DNA from: Flavobacteriia bacterium
Lineage (GTDB): Bacteria; Bacteroidota; Bacteroidia; Flavobacteriales_D; Crocinitomicaceae
Assembly: GCA_947446925.1 (NCBI GenBank)
Contig: CANFHU010000010.1
Location: forward strand, 44,198-108,197
Reading direction: 5' to 3'
Length of the DNA stretch: 64,000 bases
Position 1 is the first letter of the stretch. Each line of letters starts with the position of its first letter. The translations under genes were made by a program, and so were the position numbers. The notes below the pieces were generated by a model that worked only from the letters and a program-made list of their open reading frames with translations, ran no database searches and had not been told where the DNA came from. Shown in pieces: positions 44,703 through 54,422 of this stretch.

Positions 44703-45644
44703 ATGGATAATAAACAATTCGCTCTCGGGATAGATATTGGTGGAACAAATATTGCTTTTGGACTAGTTGATCAGCAAGGAAATATAGAATTTGAGAAAAG
44801 TGTTCCTACAGATAATTTCGAAAAGCCTTTAGATTTTATTAAATACCTGTTTCAAATCAAAGAAATAGAAAAGAAATTAGGAAGTATTAAAGGAATAGGA
44901 ATAGGCGCACCAAATGGAAATCATTTTACAGGAACCATTGATTTTGCTCCGAATCTTCGTTGGAAAGGATGTATACCACTCAAGGAAATGTTCGAAAACA
45001 TTTTTAATATAACTACTATATTAACAAATGATGCCAATGCTGCTGCAGTAGGTGAAAAATACTTTGGTTGCGCAAAAGATCTAAAAAACTTTGTAACCAT
45101 AACACTAGGGACAGGATTGGGAAGTGGAATTTATATAAACGATAATATTATCTATGGAGAACATGGATACGCTGGTGAATTTGGACACATTCGCGTTATA
45201 CCAAATGGAAGATTATGCAAATGTGGACGCAAAGGATGCTTGGAAACATATGCATCCTCTACTGGCGTCGTACGATCTTTCCTGGAATTACATTCCGATA
45301 ATAAAATAACAAGTGCCCTAATTAGATACGATAAAATTACTGCAAAAGAAATATTTATTGAAGCTCAAAACGGTGATCCATTCGCCAATGAAATTATAAA
45401 TTACACTGCAGAAATATTAGGTTCTGCACTTGCTGATTTTTGTGCTTTCTCAGATCCAAAAGCATTTATACTCTTTGGAGGAATAGCTCAAAGTGGAGAT
45501 TTTTTCAAAAATAAAGTTCAAAAAGAATTAGAAAAAAATTCGCTGACTATTTTTAAAAATAAAATTGAAATACGTATATCAACTTTACACGATAAAAACG
45601 CAGCAATTTTAGGAAATGCAGCTAGCGTGTTTTTGATGCAGTAA
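44703..45644 (+). CDS. ROK-family sugar kinase (glucokinase-like)
   Basis: A 313-residue protein. It has the phosphate-1 motif GIDIGGTNIAFGLVD, the ROK zinc-binding motif CKCGRKGCLE (about residues 181-190), LTNDANAAAVGE (catalytic Asp) and TLGTGLGSGIYI. No HTH is present, so it is a kinase rather than a repressor. It probably phosphorylates glucose or another hexose in the cytoplasm. It stands alone after a terminator. Confidence 0.9.
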   Translation: MDNKQFALGIDIGGTNIAFGLVDQQGNIEFEKSVPTDNFEKPLDFIKYLFQIKEIEKKLGSIKGIGIGAPNGNHFTGTIDFAPNLRWKGCIPLKEMFENIFNITTILTNDANAAAVGEKYFGCAKDLKNFVTITLGTGLGSGIYINDNIIYGEHGYAGEFGHIRVIPNGRLCKCGRKGCLETYASSTGVVRSFLELHSDNKITSALIRYDKITAKEIFIEAQNGDPFANEIINYTAEILGSALADFCAFSDPKAFILFGGIAQSGDFFKNKVQKELEKNSLTIFKNKIEIRISTLHDKNAAILGNAASVFLMQ

Positions 45645-45768
45645 GGAATGCAACCAAAGAATATTGTTGAAAAAAAGTAAAATAAACGAATATTTCATTA
45701 ATTTTAGCACCCTATAACTATTTAATAATTTACCCTTTTTAGTAGGGATAACAAAAAACTTATTGATT

Positions 45769-48348
45769 ATGAGAAAAATGAAACTTTTTGTACTTGTAAC
45801 GGTGCTTTGTACAAGTTTGTTTTCGCGAGCAGACGAAGGTATGTGGCTTCCTTTTATGCTTGGAAGAAACTTTGAAGACATGAAAAAACATGGACTTAAA
45901 TTGACACAAGAACAAATTTATTCAATCAACCATTCTTCACTTAAAGATGCTGTTATCTCTTTTGGAGGATTTTGTACTGGAGAGGTAATTTCTAAAAAAG
46001 GTTTAGTATTAACAAACCACCACTGTGGTTACGATGCTATAGCAGATGCTTCAACTCCAGAAAAAAATTATTTAGACAAAGGATTTTGGGCTAAAAACAA
46101 TGCAGAAGAAATCGCTGTACCTGGATTAACAGCTTCTTTTATTGTTCGTATTGAAGATGTTACCTCTTTAATTCAAAAAGAATTAAATGAATCTATGACT
46201 GCTGAACAACGTGCTACTAAAATTGCTGAAATTGCTAAAATATTAGAAAAAGAAGCGGTTGAAGGAACACATTACGAGGCTTTTGTACGTGATTTTTATG
46301 CTGGAAATGAATTCTATTTATTCGTTAAAGAAACTTTTAACGATATACGTTTAGTTGGTACCCCTCCTCAATCATCCGGAAAATTTGGTGGTGATACAGA
46401 CAATTGGATGTGGCCACGTCATACTGCAGACTTCTCTATGTTCAGAATATACGCTGGAGCAGATAATAAACCAGCAGGTTTTAATGCAAGTAACGTACCT
46501 TACGCACCAAAACATAGTTTCCCAATTTCATTAGATGGAATCAAGAAGAATGATTATGCAATGGTTATGGGATATCCTGGTAGAACTAACCGTTTCTTAA
46601 CTTCATTTGGTGTTGAACAAGCAATAAAATTAGAACAACCTAAAATTGTAGATATTCGTGCTAGAAAACTTCAAATCATGAAGAAATACATGGATCAAAA
46701 TGTTAAAATCCGTTTAAATTATTCTTCTAAATATGCACAAGTAGCAAACTATTGGAAATATTTCATTGGTCAAACTGCACAGTTAAAAAACAACAAAGTT
46801 GCGGATAAGAAAAGAGATATTGAAAACAATTATAATGCGTTTACAAAAGGAGAAGCAGAATATGCGAATGTATTAGCCGATATCGAAGATGCTTACAGAG
46901 CTACAAACTCCATTATCTATACAAAAGTGTACTATGGTGAGTTTTTGAACCAAGTAGACATTAACTCTAACGTATTAATATATAAGAACATTGCTTCTTT
47001 AGAGGCTGCAGGTAAAAAAGATCAAGCAGCACAATTACAAAAAGTAGCGAAAGATCGTTGGAAAGAATTTTTCAAAAACAACAATTTAGACATCGAATTA
47101 GAAACGCTTTCTGAAGTCTATAAAATGTACTTAAAAGACATTCCAAATGCACAAAAAGGTCCATTAGCTAAAATGCTAAATGAAAAAGGCGCAAAAAAAA
47201 TTAACAAATACCTTGCTAAAATTGCTAAAAAATCAATCTTTACTAACAAAGAGAGATATATGGAATTCGCTAAAGAATTCTCTCTTTCTAAATTAATGAA
47301 AGATCCTTTATTTGTTTTGGTTGCTGATATCGACGAAGCTTTCATGACAACAATGGGTAAAAAAGCAATTAAGGAAGCGCAAGTAAAATTACAACGTGCT
47401 AATAGACTTTTTGTAAAAGGTGTCAGAGCAATGGACTTAAATAAAAATTATGCTCCAAACGCTAACTCAACATTGCGTGTAACTTATGGCAACGTACTTC
47501 CATATGCTCCTAAAGACGCAGCATTCTATGATTACCAAACTACATTAAATGGTGTTATGGAAAAAGAAGATCCAACTACACCAGAATTTAATGTTGACCC
47601 AGTAATGAAAGAATTATGGAAAAACAAAGATTATGGTCGATATGCGAACAAAAAAGGTGATTTAACAGTAAACTTCTTAACAAATAATGATATCACTGGT
47701 GGTAACTCAGGTTCTCCTTGTATTAATGCAAATGGTGAACTAATTGGTGTTGCTTTTGATGGTAACTGGGAAGCAATGTCAGGTGATATTTATTTTGAAC
47801 CAAACATACAACGTACGATTGTGTGTGACATCCGTTACGTATTATGGATAATCGACAAATGTTATGGCGCTCAAAACTTAATCGATGAATTAGAAATTAG
47901 AAAATCTTCTACTTCTGATCTATCTTCTGAAGATGATGCTAATAGCGATTCTGAAAGTGCTAACAACAATAAAGGTTCTAAAAACTTAAGTAATTTACCT
48001 TGTCCAAAAACAGCAGCAGAATTAGGTGTTAAAGATGTTCAATTCGAAGTTGGAAGTTCTTCTTTAACTAAATCACATGCTAACTTGGATAAAGTTGTTG
48101 AGTTACTTAATACAAATCCAAACTTCACACTAGAAATTGAAGGACATGCTGACCAGACAGGTGATGTATGTAAAAACTTAACTTTATCTGAAAAACGTGC
48201 TAAAGCAGTTGAAAAATATATTTTAGGTAAAGGTGTTAGTTCGAATCGTATTAAAGTAAAAGGATTTGGATCTGCACAACCAAAAGATGAAAATAAAACA
48301 AAAGACGGAAGAGCTCACAATAGAAGAGTTTCATTTGTTTTTAAATAA
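45769..48348 (+). CDS. S46 dipeptidyl-peptidase (DPP7-type) fused to a C-terminal OmpA domain
   Basis: The protein has 859 residues from the ATG at 45769, with a signal peptide (LFVLVTVLCTSLFSRA). Residues about 22-700 are the S46 peptidase: His85 in LTNHHCGYD, Asp221 in HTADFSMF and Ser647 in GGNSGSP. Eighteen residues after the Ser is Gly665 (AFDGNW), the position that is Gly in DPP7 and Arg in DPP11, so hydrophobic P1 specificity is expected. A Ser/Asp/Asn-rich linker (about 712-742) leads to a C-terminal OmpA-like peptidoglycan-binding domain (about 745-859, with Asp795 and Arg810 in EGHADQTG...LSEKRA). S46 enzymes are periplasmic; the fusion would tether this one to the cell wall. Confidence 0.9.
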   Translation: MRKMKLFVLVTVLCTSLFSRADEGMWLPFMLGRNFEDMKKHGLKLTQEQIYSINHSSLKDAVISFGGFCTGEVISKKGLVLTNHHCGYDAIADASTPEKNYLDKGFWAKNNAEEIAVPGLTASFIVRIEDVTSLIQKELNESMTAEQRATKIAEIAKILEKEAVEGTHYEAFVRDFYAGNEFYLFVKETFNDIRLVGTPPQSSGKFGGDTDNWMWPRHTADFSMFRIYAGADNKPAGFNASNVPYAPKHSFPISLDGIKKNDYAMVMGYPGRTNRFLTSFGVEQAIKLEQPKIVDIRARKLQIMKKYMDQNVKIRLNYSSKYAQVANYWKYFIGQTAQLKNNKVADKKRDIENNYNAFTKGEAEYANVLADIEDAYRATNSIIYTKVYYGEFLNQVDINSNVLIYKNIASLEAAGKKDQAAQLQKVAKDRWKEFFKNNNLDIELETLSEVYKMYLKDIPNAQKGPLAKMLNEKGAKKINKYLAKIAKKSIFTNKERYMEFAKEFSLSKLMKDPLFVLVADIDEAFMTTMGKKAIKEAQVKLQRANRLFVKGVRAMDLNKNYAPNANSTLRVTYGNVLPYAPKDAAFYDYQTTLNGVMEKEDPTTPEFNVDPVMKELWKNKDYGRYANKKGDLTVNFLTNNDITGGNSGSPCINANGELIGVAFDGNWEAMSGDIYFEPNIQRTIVCDIRYVLWIIDKCYGAQNLIDELEIRKSSTSDLSSEDDANSDSESANNNKGSKNLSNLPCPKTAAELGVKDVQFEVGSSSLTKSHANLDKVVELLNTNPNFTLEIEGHADQTGDVCKNLTLSEKRAKAVEKYILGKGVSSNRIKVKGFGSAQPKDENKTKDGRAHNRRVSFVFK

Positions 48349-48367
48349 CAATAAATTATTCATTAGC

Positions 48368-48401
48368 AACAAAGGCTACTTCCTATGAAGTAGCCTTTGT
48401 T
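48368..48401. terminator. Terminator after the S46-OmpA gene
   Basis: AACAAAGGCTACTTC pairs perfectly with GAAGTAGCCTTTGTT around a 4-base loop. A T-rich stretch follows on the plus strand. Confidence 0.85.
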
Positions 48402-48468
48402 ATTTTATGACAAAAATTCTATTTTAGTATCTTTACTTTACCTAATTTAGCCTTAAATAATTCTGAAT

Positions 48469-49554
48469 ATGATGCGATATTTTATTTTACTTAAGTGTGT
48501 GTGGATATTTTGCTTTTGTACGCACAAAACGCAATCAACAAAGGTTTTGCAAAAAAAAATAAATGAAACGGTATACGCTTCAGGCAACATAGAAAGTTAT
48601 AACCAATACCAAGTGATTTCTTTGGTTAGTGGATATATTAAAAAAATAAAAATAAACGAAGGGGATAAAGTAACAAAAAATCAAACTATTATAGAAATAG
48701 CAAATGAAAGCGGTGAAATTGCTCTTAATAATGCCAAACTGAACAGAGACTTTTCAAATTTCAATCAAAACAAAAATAAAATACAAGAATTAAAAATCAG
48801 TTTACATACTGCAAAAGCAAAATGGATAAATGACTCAATTCAATTAAAACGTAAAAAATATTTAGTAGAAAATAATGTTATTTCATCGAGTGAGTTTGAA
48901 AATTTTGAAATCGCATGTATGGCTTCTAAAGCTAGTTTTATTTCTCAAACACTGCAATTGGAAGACCTATTAAAACAATTAAAATTAAACGACGAACTTG
49001 GAAAAAGTAACTATCACCAATCCAGTAAATTGATAAATGATTACAACATTAAAAGTGATATTAATGGTGTCGTTTATAGCCTATTCAAAAAATCTGGAGA
49101 ACTAGTTACGCCACAAACTCCAATTGCAATTATAGGTGGCGAAAAAAATTACCTACTCAAACTTCAAGTAGATGAATACGATATTACAAAAATTCAATTA
49201 GGTCAAAAAATAAAAGTCAAACTTGATAGTTATAGAGGAAGTAACTTCAATGCCTATGTTACTAAGATATCACCTATCATGAATGAAAAATCAAAAACAT
49301 TTACCATTGAAGCGCAATTCGAACAACAACCACCTACACTCTACCCTAACCTCACTTTAGAGGCAAATATTATAATAAAAACTAACCCTACCGCATTATT
49401 AATTCCTAGAGAGTTTTTAATGGATGACTCCTATGTTTACTTGAAAAATGGAGGGAAAAAGAAAATTAGAACGGGAATCATGGATTTGAAATATGTAGAA
49501 GTAGTAGATGGACTTAAGAAAAATGATGAAATCATAATTCCAAATGAAAATTAA
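48469..49554 (+). CDS. HlyD/MacA-type periplasmic adaptor
   Basis: The protein has 361 residues with an N-terminal hydrophobic anchor (FILLKCVWIFCF). Lipoyl-type halves (NQYQVISLVSGYIKKIKINEGDKVTKNQ and SDINGVVYSLFKKSGELVTPQT) flank a coiled-coil hairpin, and a beta-barrel region (LKLQVDEYDITKIQLGQKIKVKL) follows. This is the membrane-fusion-protein layout that links an ABC transporter to the outer membrane. It overlaps the permease by 11 bases. An outer-membrane TolC-type partner is not in the operon. Confidence 0.88.
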   Translation: MMRYFILLKCVWIFCFCTHKTQSTKVLQKKINETVYASGNIESYNQYQVISLVSGYIKKIKINEGDKVTKNQTIIEIANESGEIALNNAKLNRDFSNFNQNKNKIQELKISLHTAKAKWINDSIQLKRKKYLVENNVISSSEFENFEIACMASKASFISQTLQLEDLLKQLKLNDELGKSNYHQSSKLINDYNIKSDINGVVYSLFKKSGELVTPQTPIAIIGGEKNYLLKLQVDEYDITKIQLGQKIKVKLDSYRGSNFNAYVTKISPIMNEKSKTFTIEAQFEQQPPTLYPNLTLEANIIIKTNPTALLIPREFLMDDSYVYLKNGGKKKIRTGIMDLKYVEVVDGLKKNDEIIIPNEN

Positions 49555-50803
49555 TTTAGGTTTCGAAATTGCAAAATCCTTATTGTTAGCCCGTTGGAAA
49601 CAAACGTTAGTAGCGGCAATTGGTGTAACTTTTAGTATCACCATGTTTATTACGCTGCTTGGTTTCATGAATGGTCTGAACGAATTATTAGACGGATTAA
49701 TTCTAAACCGAACACCACATATCCGACTATATAATGAAATAAAACCTTCGGAAAATCAACCAATAAATATAGGTTCAGACTCTTTGAAGGAATATAATTT
49801 CATACATTCTATCAAACCAAATGGAGGACGGTTAAGTATTTACAATGCTATTCCAATCATCTCAAAATTAAAAGAGGATAATAATATATTGGGGATTGCT
49901 CCAAAATTATCTGCCCAGGTATTTTACAATGTTGGTGAAACCGATTTAAATGGTGTTATAAATGGTATAAATGTGAATGATGAACAAAAACTATTTGCCT
50001 TCGATACCTATGTAACCAAAGGCAATTGTAATGATTTAAATGTAGTTCCCAATAGTATTATTCTAGGAAAAGGAGCCGCTGATAAAATGTTAACTAATAT
50101 TGGGGATATAATTCAAGTAACTACTAGTAAAGGGGAACGTGTAAAATTAAAAGTGATTGGATTTTTCCAATCTGGAATTCAAGATATTGATAAAATTCAA
50201 AGTTATTGTTCCATTGAAACAACACAAAAACTTTTAGGTGTAACAAGTAACTATATTACAGACATTCAAATTAAACTAAAAGATTTAACGAAAGCACCAA
50301 AATTGGCTAAATATTACAGCAAATTATTCCAAGTAGAAGCAATTGATATTCAGACAGCAAATGCTCAATTTGAAACAGGAAGTTCTATTAGAACATTAAT
50401 TTCGTATGCGGTTGGAATTACTTTATTAATTGTTGCTGGTTTCGGTATTTACAACATATTGAACATGATGATTTATGAGAAAATGGATTCCATTGCAATT
50501 TTGAAAGCAACTGGGTTTTCTGGGAAAGATGTAAAAGGTATATTCATTACAATTGCTTTATCTATTGGAATCTTTGGAGGATTTTTTGGTTTATTATTTG
50601 GATTTGGGTTAACTTCTATCATCGACCAAATACCTTTCAATACCCCTGCCCTTCCTACAATAAAAACGTATCCTGTTTCCTATAATCCTTTTTACTATAT
50701 GATTGGTGGATTATTTTCAATTGCAACTACCTACTTAGCAGGTTTATTCCCTGCAAAAAAAGCAAGTAAAATTGATCCTGTAATAATAATTCGCGGAAAG
50801 TAA
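49544..50803 (+). CDS. MacB/FtsX-type ABC transporter permease
   Basis: The protein has 419 residues. Membrane segments lie at about residues 20-40, 285-310, 335-360 and 385-405, around a large periplasmic domain (about 45-280). This is the MacB_PCD-FtsX layout; the C-terminal segments carry IAILKATGFSGKDVKGIF, the conserved coupling motif of the FtsX family. MacB-type transporters work mechanically, exporting peptides, toxins or lipoproteins across the periplasm rather than across the inner membrane. The ATPase follows with a 1-base overlap. Confidence 0.9.
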   Translation: MKINLGFEIAKSLLLARWKQTLVAAIGVTFSITMFITLLGFMNGLNELLDGLILNRTPHIRLYNEIKPSENQPINIGSDSLKEYNFIHSIKPNGGRLSIYNAIPIISKLKEDNNILGIAPKLSAQVFYNVGETDLNGVINGINVNDEQKLFAFDTYVTKGNCNDLNVVPNSIILGKGAADKMLTNIGDIIQVTTSKGERVKLKVIGFFQSGIQDIDKIQSYCSIETTQKLLGVTSNYITDIQIKLKDLTKAPKLAKYYSKLFQVEAIDIQTANAQFETGSSIRTLISYAVGITLLIVAGFGIYNILNMMIYEKMDSIAILKATGFSGKDVKGIFITIALSIGIFGGFFGLLFGFGLTSIIDQIPFNTPALPTIKTYPVSYNPFYYMIGGLFSIATTYLAGLFPAKKASKIDPVIIIRGK

Positions 50804-51480
50804 TGTCACCTAGTTTAGAAGCAAAATTCATCCAAAAAGAATTTCATGATCCTGTCACTATTCAGGTTCTTAAAGACATAAATTTTAAAATAAACAAAGG
50901 GGAATTTGTTTCCTTAACAGGTAAATCGGGTTGCGGTAAATCTACATTATTATACATTTTATCTACCATGGATACAGATTATAGTGGTGAATTATTTATT
51001 GATGGAATTTCCATGCATAATAAAACGGAAAATGAGTTAGCAAGAATTCGTAATGAGAAGATTGGCTTTGTGTTTCAATTTCATTACCTACTGAATGAAT
51101 TTTCTGTACTGAAAAACGTAATGTTACCTGGCCTAAAGTTAAATAAATACACCGAAGAAGAAATTGAGCACCGCGCCCTAGAAAAATTAAAGATTTTAGG
51201 AATTGAAAATGAAGCATTAAAACTTCCCAATCAATTATCCGGCGGACAAAAACAACGGGTTGCAATTGCTAGATCACTTATAAATGATCCACTTATTATC
51301 ATGGGAGACGAGCCAACAGGTAACCTAGATAAAAAAAATAGTGTAATTGTATTTGATATTTTCAAAGAACTTGCCCATTCTTTAAAGCAAACCCTTCTAA
51401 TTGTAACACATGACCAAGAATTTGCTAATAATTGCGACCGAATTATTGAAATGGAAGATGGAAAAATAATCTCTAGTTAA
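50803..51480 (+). CDS. MacB/LolD-type ABC transporter ATPase
   Basis: A 225-residue ATPase with Walker A TGKSGCGKST, Q-loop FVFQFHYLL, signature LSGGQKQRVAIAR, Walker B IIMGDEPTGNLD and H-loop VTHD. It is of the LolD/MacB class and has no membrane part. It completes an adaptor-permease-ATPase operon with the two genes before it. MacAB-type export is the best reading; LolCDE-type lipoprotein release is less likely because an adaptor is present. Confidence 0.92.
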   Translation: MSPSLEAKFIQKEFHDPVTIQVLKDINFKINKGEFVSLTGKSGCGKSTLLYILSTMDTDYSGELFIDGISMHNKTENELARIRNEKIGFVFQFHYLLNEFSVLKNVMLPGLKLNKYTEEEIEHRALEKLKILGIENEALKLPNQLSGGQKQRVAIARSLINDPLIIMGDEPTGNLDKKNSVIVFDIFKELAHSLKQTLLIVTHDQEFANNCDRIIEMEDGKIISS

Positions 51481-51554
51481 CGATTTATTCGTTTTGTTCA
51501 CTAAAAAATAATCTAAATATTAAATAAAAAGGGAAGTTAATAGTACAATAACCT

Positions 51555-51562
51555 TATTTTTG
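51555..51562 (+). promoter_or_regulatory. -7 element for the polyamine operon
   Basis: TATTTTTG matches TAnnTTTG and is followed by C, 27 bases before the ATG at 51590. No clear TTTG -33 box lies at 19-20 bases. Confidence 0.5.
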
Positions 51563-51589
51563 CAATCGAATTACAAAAAATAAAAAAAA

Positions 51590-52873
51590 ATGAGTCACGC
51601 TTTAGGAAATCATATTCTTGTAGAATTTATGGGATGCGACCCACATGTTATGAATGATGTTGCTAGTATTGAAAGAGACATGGTTGGTGCTGCACAAAAA
51701 GCAGGAGCAACAGTAATCAATTCTACATTTCATCATTTTTCTCCATATGGGGTATCTGGTGTAGTAGTTATACAAGAAAGTCATCTTGCGATTCATACAT
51801 GGCCAGAATATGGTTATGCTGCAGTAGATTTATTTACTTGTGGAGAAATGGATGCTTGGATTTCATTTGATTTCTTAAAAGAATGCTTTGGTGCAAAAAA
51901 TTATTCTGCATTAGAAATGAAAAGAGGTTCTGTCAACTTACTGACTAGAAATGATTTCGACATCTCATCCATGCGTGAAAAAGCATCTGAACGTTCTAAT
52001 CCTGAAATGTACACCCGTAATGTTTGGTTTACAGATAAAGATGAAAGCCAAGCATTATCCCTTCGATTTACGGGTGAAGTGTTTTATGATGTTCAATCTC
52101 CATTTCAACGTGTAAGAATTCTAGATTCTTATAAATACGGTATGATGTTGGCATTGGACGATATGGTTATGACAACAATCAAAGATGAATTCCATTACCA
52201 CGAAATGATTTCACATCCAGCGATGTTTACGCATGGAAATGCAAAAAACATATTAGTGATTGGTGGTGGTGATGGTGGTACTGTTCGTGAAATATTAAGA
52301 CATGATCATGTTGAAAAAGTGACAATGGTTGAAATTGATGGAGAAGTTATCAAAGCATGTAAAGAATTCTTACCAACTATTGCTGCATCTTTTGACAACC
52401 CTAAATTAGACTTAAAAGTAGATGATGGAATTGCATTTATAAAAGATGCCGCTCCAAACTCATTCGATTTAATTATTGTAGATGGATCTGACCCTGTTGG
52501 TCCTGCAGAAGGTTTGTTCTCTGTTTCCTTTTACACTAACTGTTTTAATGCATTAAAAGAAGGTGGGATTTTAGTTGCACAAGGTGAATCTCCTAAATTC
52601 AACGAAAAAGCATTTTCTGAATTAAATCATACACTTCAAGATATTTTCGGTGAAAACAATGCACCTGTTTCTTTATTTTACGTTCCAACTTACCCAACTG
52701 GTATGTGGAGTTTCCAATATGGTTTAAAAGGTTCTGCGCATCCTAAATCCGTTTCTAAAGTAGATGAAATTGAAAATTTTGTAACTAAAGAAGGATTACG
52801 TTATTACAATTCAGATATACATGTTGGTAGTTTTGCAACACCGAACTTTGTTAAAACCTTATTAAAAAAATAA
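51590..52873 (+). CDS. S-adenosylmethionine decarboxylase-spermidine synthase fusion
   Basis: The protein has 427 residues. Residues 1-115 form a SpeH-type AdoMet decarboxylase: Ser64 in QESHL is the autoprocessing site that becomes the pyruvoyl group, with His69 and Cys84, at the same positions as in the Thermotoga maritima enzyme. Residues about 140-427 are spermidine synthase, with GGGDGGT at 225-231, YHEMISHP, and Asp298 in [11 protein letters not shown]. Decarboxylated AdoMet made by the first half would supply the aminopropyl group for the second. The fusion is known in some bacteria. It overlaps the ureohydrolase gene by 1 base. Confidence 0.93.
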   Translation: MSHALGNHILVEFMGCDPHVMNDVASIERDMVGAAQKAGATVINSTFHHFSPYGVSGVVVIQESHLAIHTWPEYGYAAVDLFTCGEMDAWISFDFLKECFGAKNYSALEMKRGSVNLLTRNDFDISSMREKASERSNPEMYTRNVWFTDKDESQALSLRFTGEVFYDVQSPFQRVRILDSYKYGMMLALDDMVMTTIKDEFHYHEMISHPAMFTHGNAKNILVIGGGDGGTVREILRHDHVEKVTMVEIDGEVIKACKEFLPTIAASFDNPKLDLKVDDGIAFIKDAAPNSFDLIIVDGSDPVGPAEGLFSVSFYTNCFNALKEGGILVAQGESPKFNEKAFSELNHTLQDIFGENNAPVSLFYVPTYPTGMWSFQYGLKGSAHPKSVSKVDEIENFVTKEGLRYYNSDIHVGSFATPNFVKTLLKK

Positions 52874-53928
52874 TGAGTAACAATTTTGATCCTAACGGAG
52901 TTGGTATTGCAAATGGAAACATTTTTGGATTTCCAGTTAATCAAGAAAATGCAGACATTGTTATAACACCAATTCCTTGGGATGCTACGGCATCGTATGG
53001 TAAAGGAACCAGTAACGGGCCTCAAGCAATTTTAGACGCATCCACACAATTAGATTTTTTTCATTTTGAATTAGAAAGAGCCTGGGAAACTAAAGTATAC
53101 ATGTCCCCTATCTCTAAAGAATGGAAAAAGATAAATGATGACTTATGTATGCGCGGAATGGAATATATCCGCTTCCTAGAAGAAGGTGGTGTTTTAGAAA
53201 ATTCACCAGAATTTATCCTTTTAATCGAAGAGATTAACGAAGCGCAAAATGCTTTAAAAAACAACTTAAAAGAAAAAGCAATTCAACTAATTCAACAAGG
53301 TAAAATTCCAGTTGTTTTAGGTGGAGAACATTCTACCCCGCTTGGATTGATTGAAGCAATTGATAGCCAAAATCAACCTTTTGGTATCTTACAAATTGAT
53401 GCACATGCAGACCTAAGAGATGCTTATGAAGGATTTCAACAATCGCATGCATCGATTATGTTCAATGTTGTAAAAAACTGCACAAATCTTGACAAACTAG
53501 TTCAAGTTGGAATCCGAGATGTCGCTCAAAGTGAAATTGATTTAATTCAAGAATCTTCCAAAATAACCACTTTTTTTGATTGGAAAATCAAACAAGAATT
53601 ATATGAAGGGAAAACTTGGAAATCGATTGTAAACGATATTATTCAAGAATTACCTCAACGCGTTTACATTTCTTTTGATATAGATGGTTTAAAACCGTAT
53701 TTATGTCCAAATACAGGTACTCCTGTAGCTGGTGGCTTTGAATTAGAAGAAATAAACTATTTGTTTTTTAGTCTAATAGAAGCTGGTAAAGAAATTATTG
53801 GTTTTGACTTGAATGAAGTAGGTAATGATAGTGCTAGCGATTGGGATGCCAATGTTGGTGCACGCGCACTTTGGAATTTGGTGTGTGTAACAGAAAAAAG
53901 TAGAAGAAATCACGCATTAGAATTATAG
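52873..53928 (+). CDS. Ureohydrolase (agmatinase-type arginase family)
   Basis: A 351-residue protein of the arginase/agmatinase family. The binuclear metal ligands are visible: GGEHS, DAHADLRD and SFDIDGLKP. The third motif has Lys where Asp is usual after the second Asp-x-Gly-Leu. It overlaps the SpeD-SpeE gene by 1 base (TAATG), so co-translation is likely. Agmatinase releases urea and putrescine from agmatine, the substrate of spermidine synthase, which fits the operon. Formimidoylglutamase and guanidinobutyrase are alternatives. Confidence 0.85.
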   Translation: MSNNFDPNGVGIANGNIFGFPVNQENADIVITPIPWDATASYGKGTSNGPQAILDASTQLDFFHFELERAWETKVYMSPISKEWKKINDDLCMRGMEYIRFLEEGGVLENSPEFILLIEEINEAQNALKNNLKEKAIQLIQQGKIPVVLGGEHSTPLGLIEAIDSQNQPFGILQIDAHADLRDAYEGFQQSHASIMFNVVKNCTNLDKLVQVGIRDVAQSEIDLIQESSKITTFFDWKIKQELYEGKTWKSIVNDIIQELPQRVYISFDIDGLKPYLCPNTGTPVAGGFELEEINYLFFSLIEAGKEIIGFDLNEVGNDSASDWDANVGARALWNLVCVTEKSRRNHALEL

Positions 53929-53930
53929 TT

Positions 53931-54422
53931 ATGGTTCGTATATTAAGAATCTTTTGTGTAATAACCATTACTTTTATCCTATTAACAACAACATTAACTT
54001 TCCTAAAAATCATTCATTTTATCGATTGGATAAACTATTTCAAAATAGCTATTAGTCTATTAATATTTTCACTTGTTTATTTATTATTAGATACTAAAAG
54101 AAGGGAATTAATAGGTAAATTAGCCATTTCATCAACTGTGATTGGTGTTTTCTTTAGTACTTTATCAATAACATGGAGTTATCTTAATAGTCTAATTCAT
54201 ATTCCGATCAGTTTATATTTGATAAGTTTTATTTTAATAATCTACAGTAAATTACACCATACTAAAAAAGTAATCCAGTTTTTATTTTTAAGTATTTTAC
54301 TATTACCGTTAGGTATTCTACTACAGATGAGTAATACTTTATTTTATTTGTTTTCTAGTGTTTTACTTATAGTAATAACTTGTATAGTTATATATCAAAC
54401 TATGGCAAAGAAAGTAAATTAA
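53931..54422 (+). CDS. Small hydrophobic membrane protein, unknown function
   Basis: The protein has 163 residues with about five hydrophobic segments and few charged residues, mainly Ile, Leu, Ser, Thr and Tyr. No family is recognised. It begins 2 bases after the ureohydrolase stop and so may be part of the polyamine operon. Its stop overlaps that of the LptD gene by 3 bases tail to tail in the sequence TTAA. It is an orphan membrane protein, possibly a transporter partner, but this is a guess. Confidence 0.65.
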   Translation: MVRILRIFCVITITFILLTTTLTFLKIIHFIDWINYFKIAISLLIFSLVYLLLDTKRRELIGKLAISSTVIGVFFSTLSITWSYLNSLIHIPISLYLISFILIIYSKLHHTKKVIQFLFLSILLLPLGILLQMSNTLFYLFSSVLLIVITCIVIYQTMAKKVN

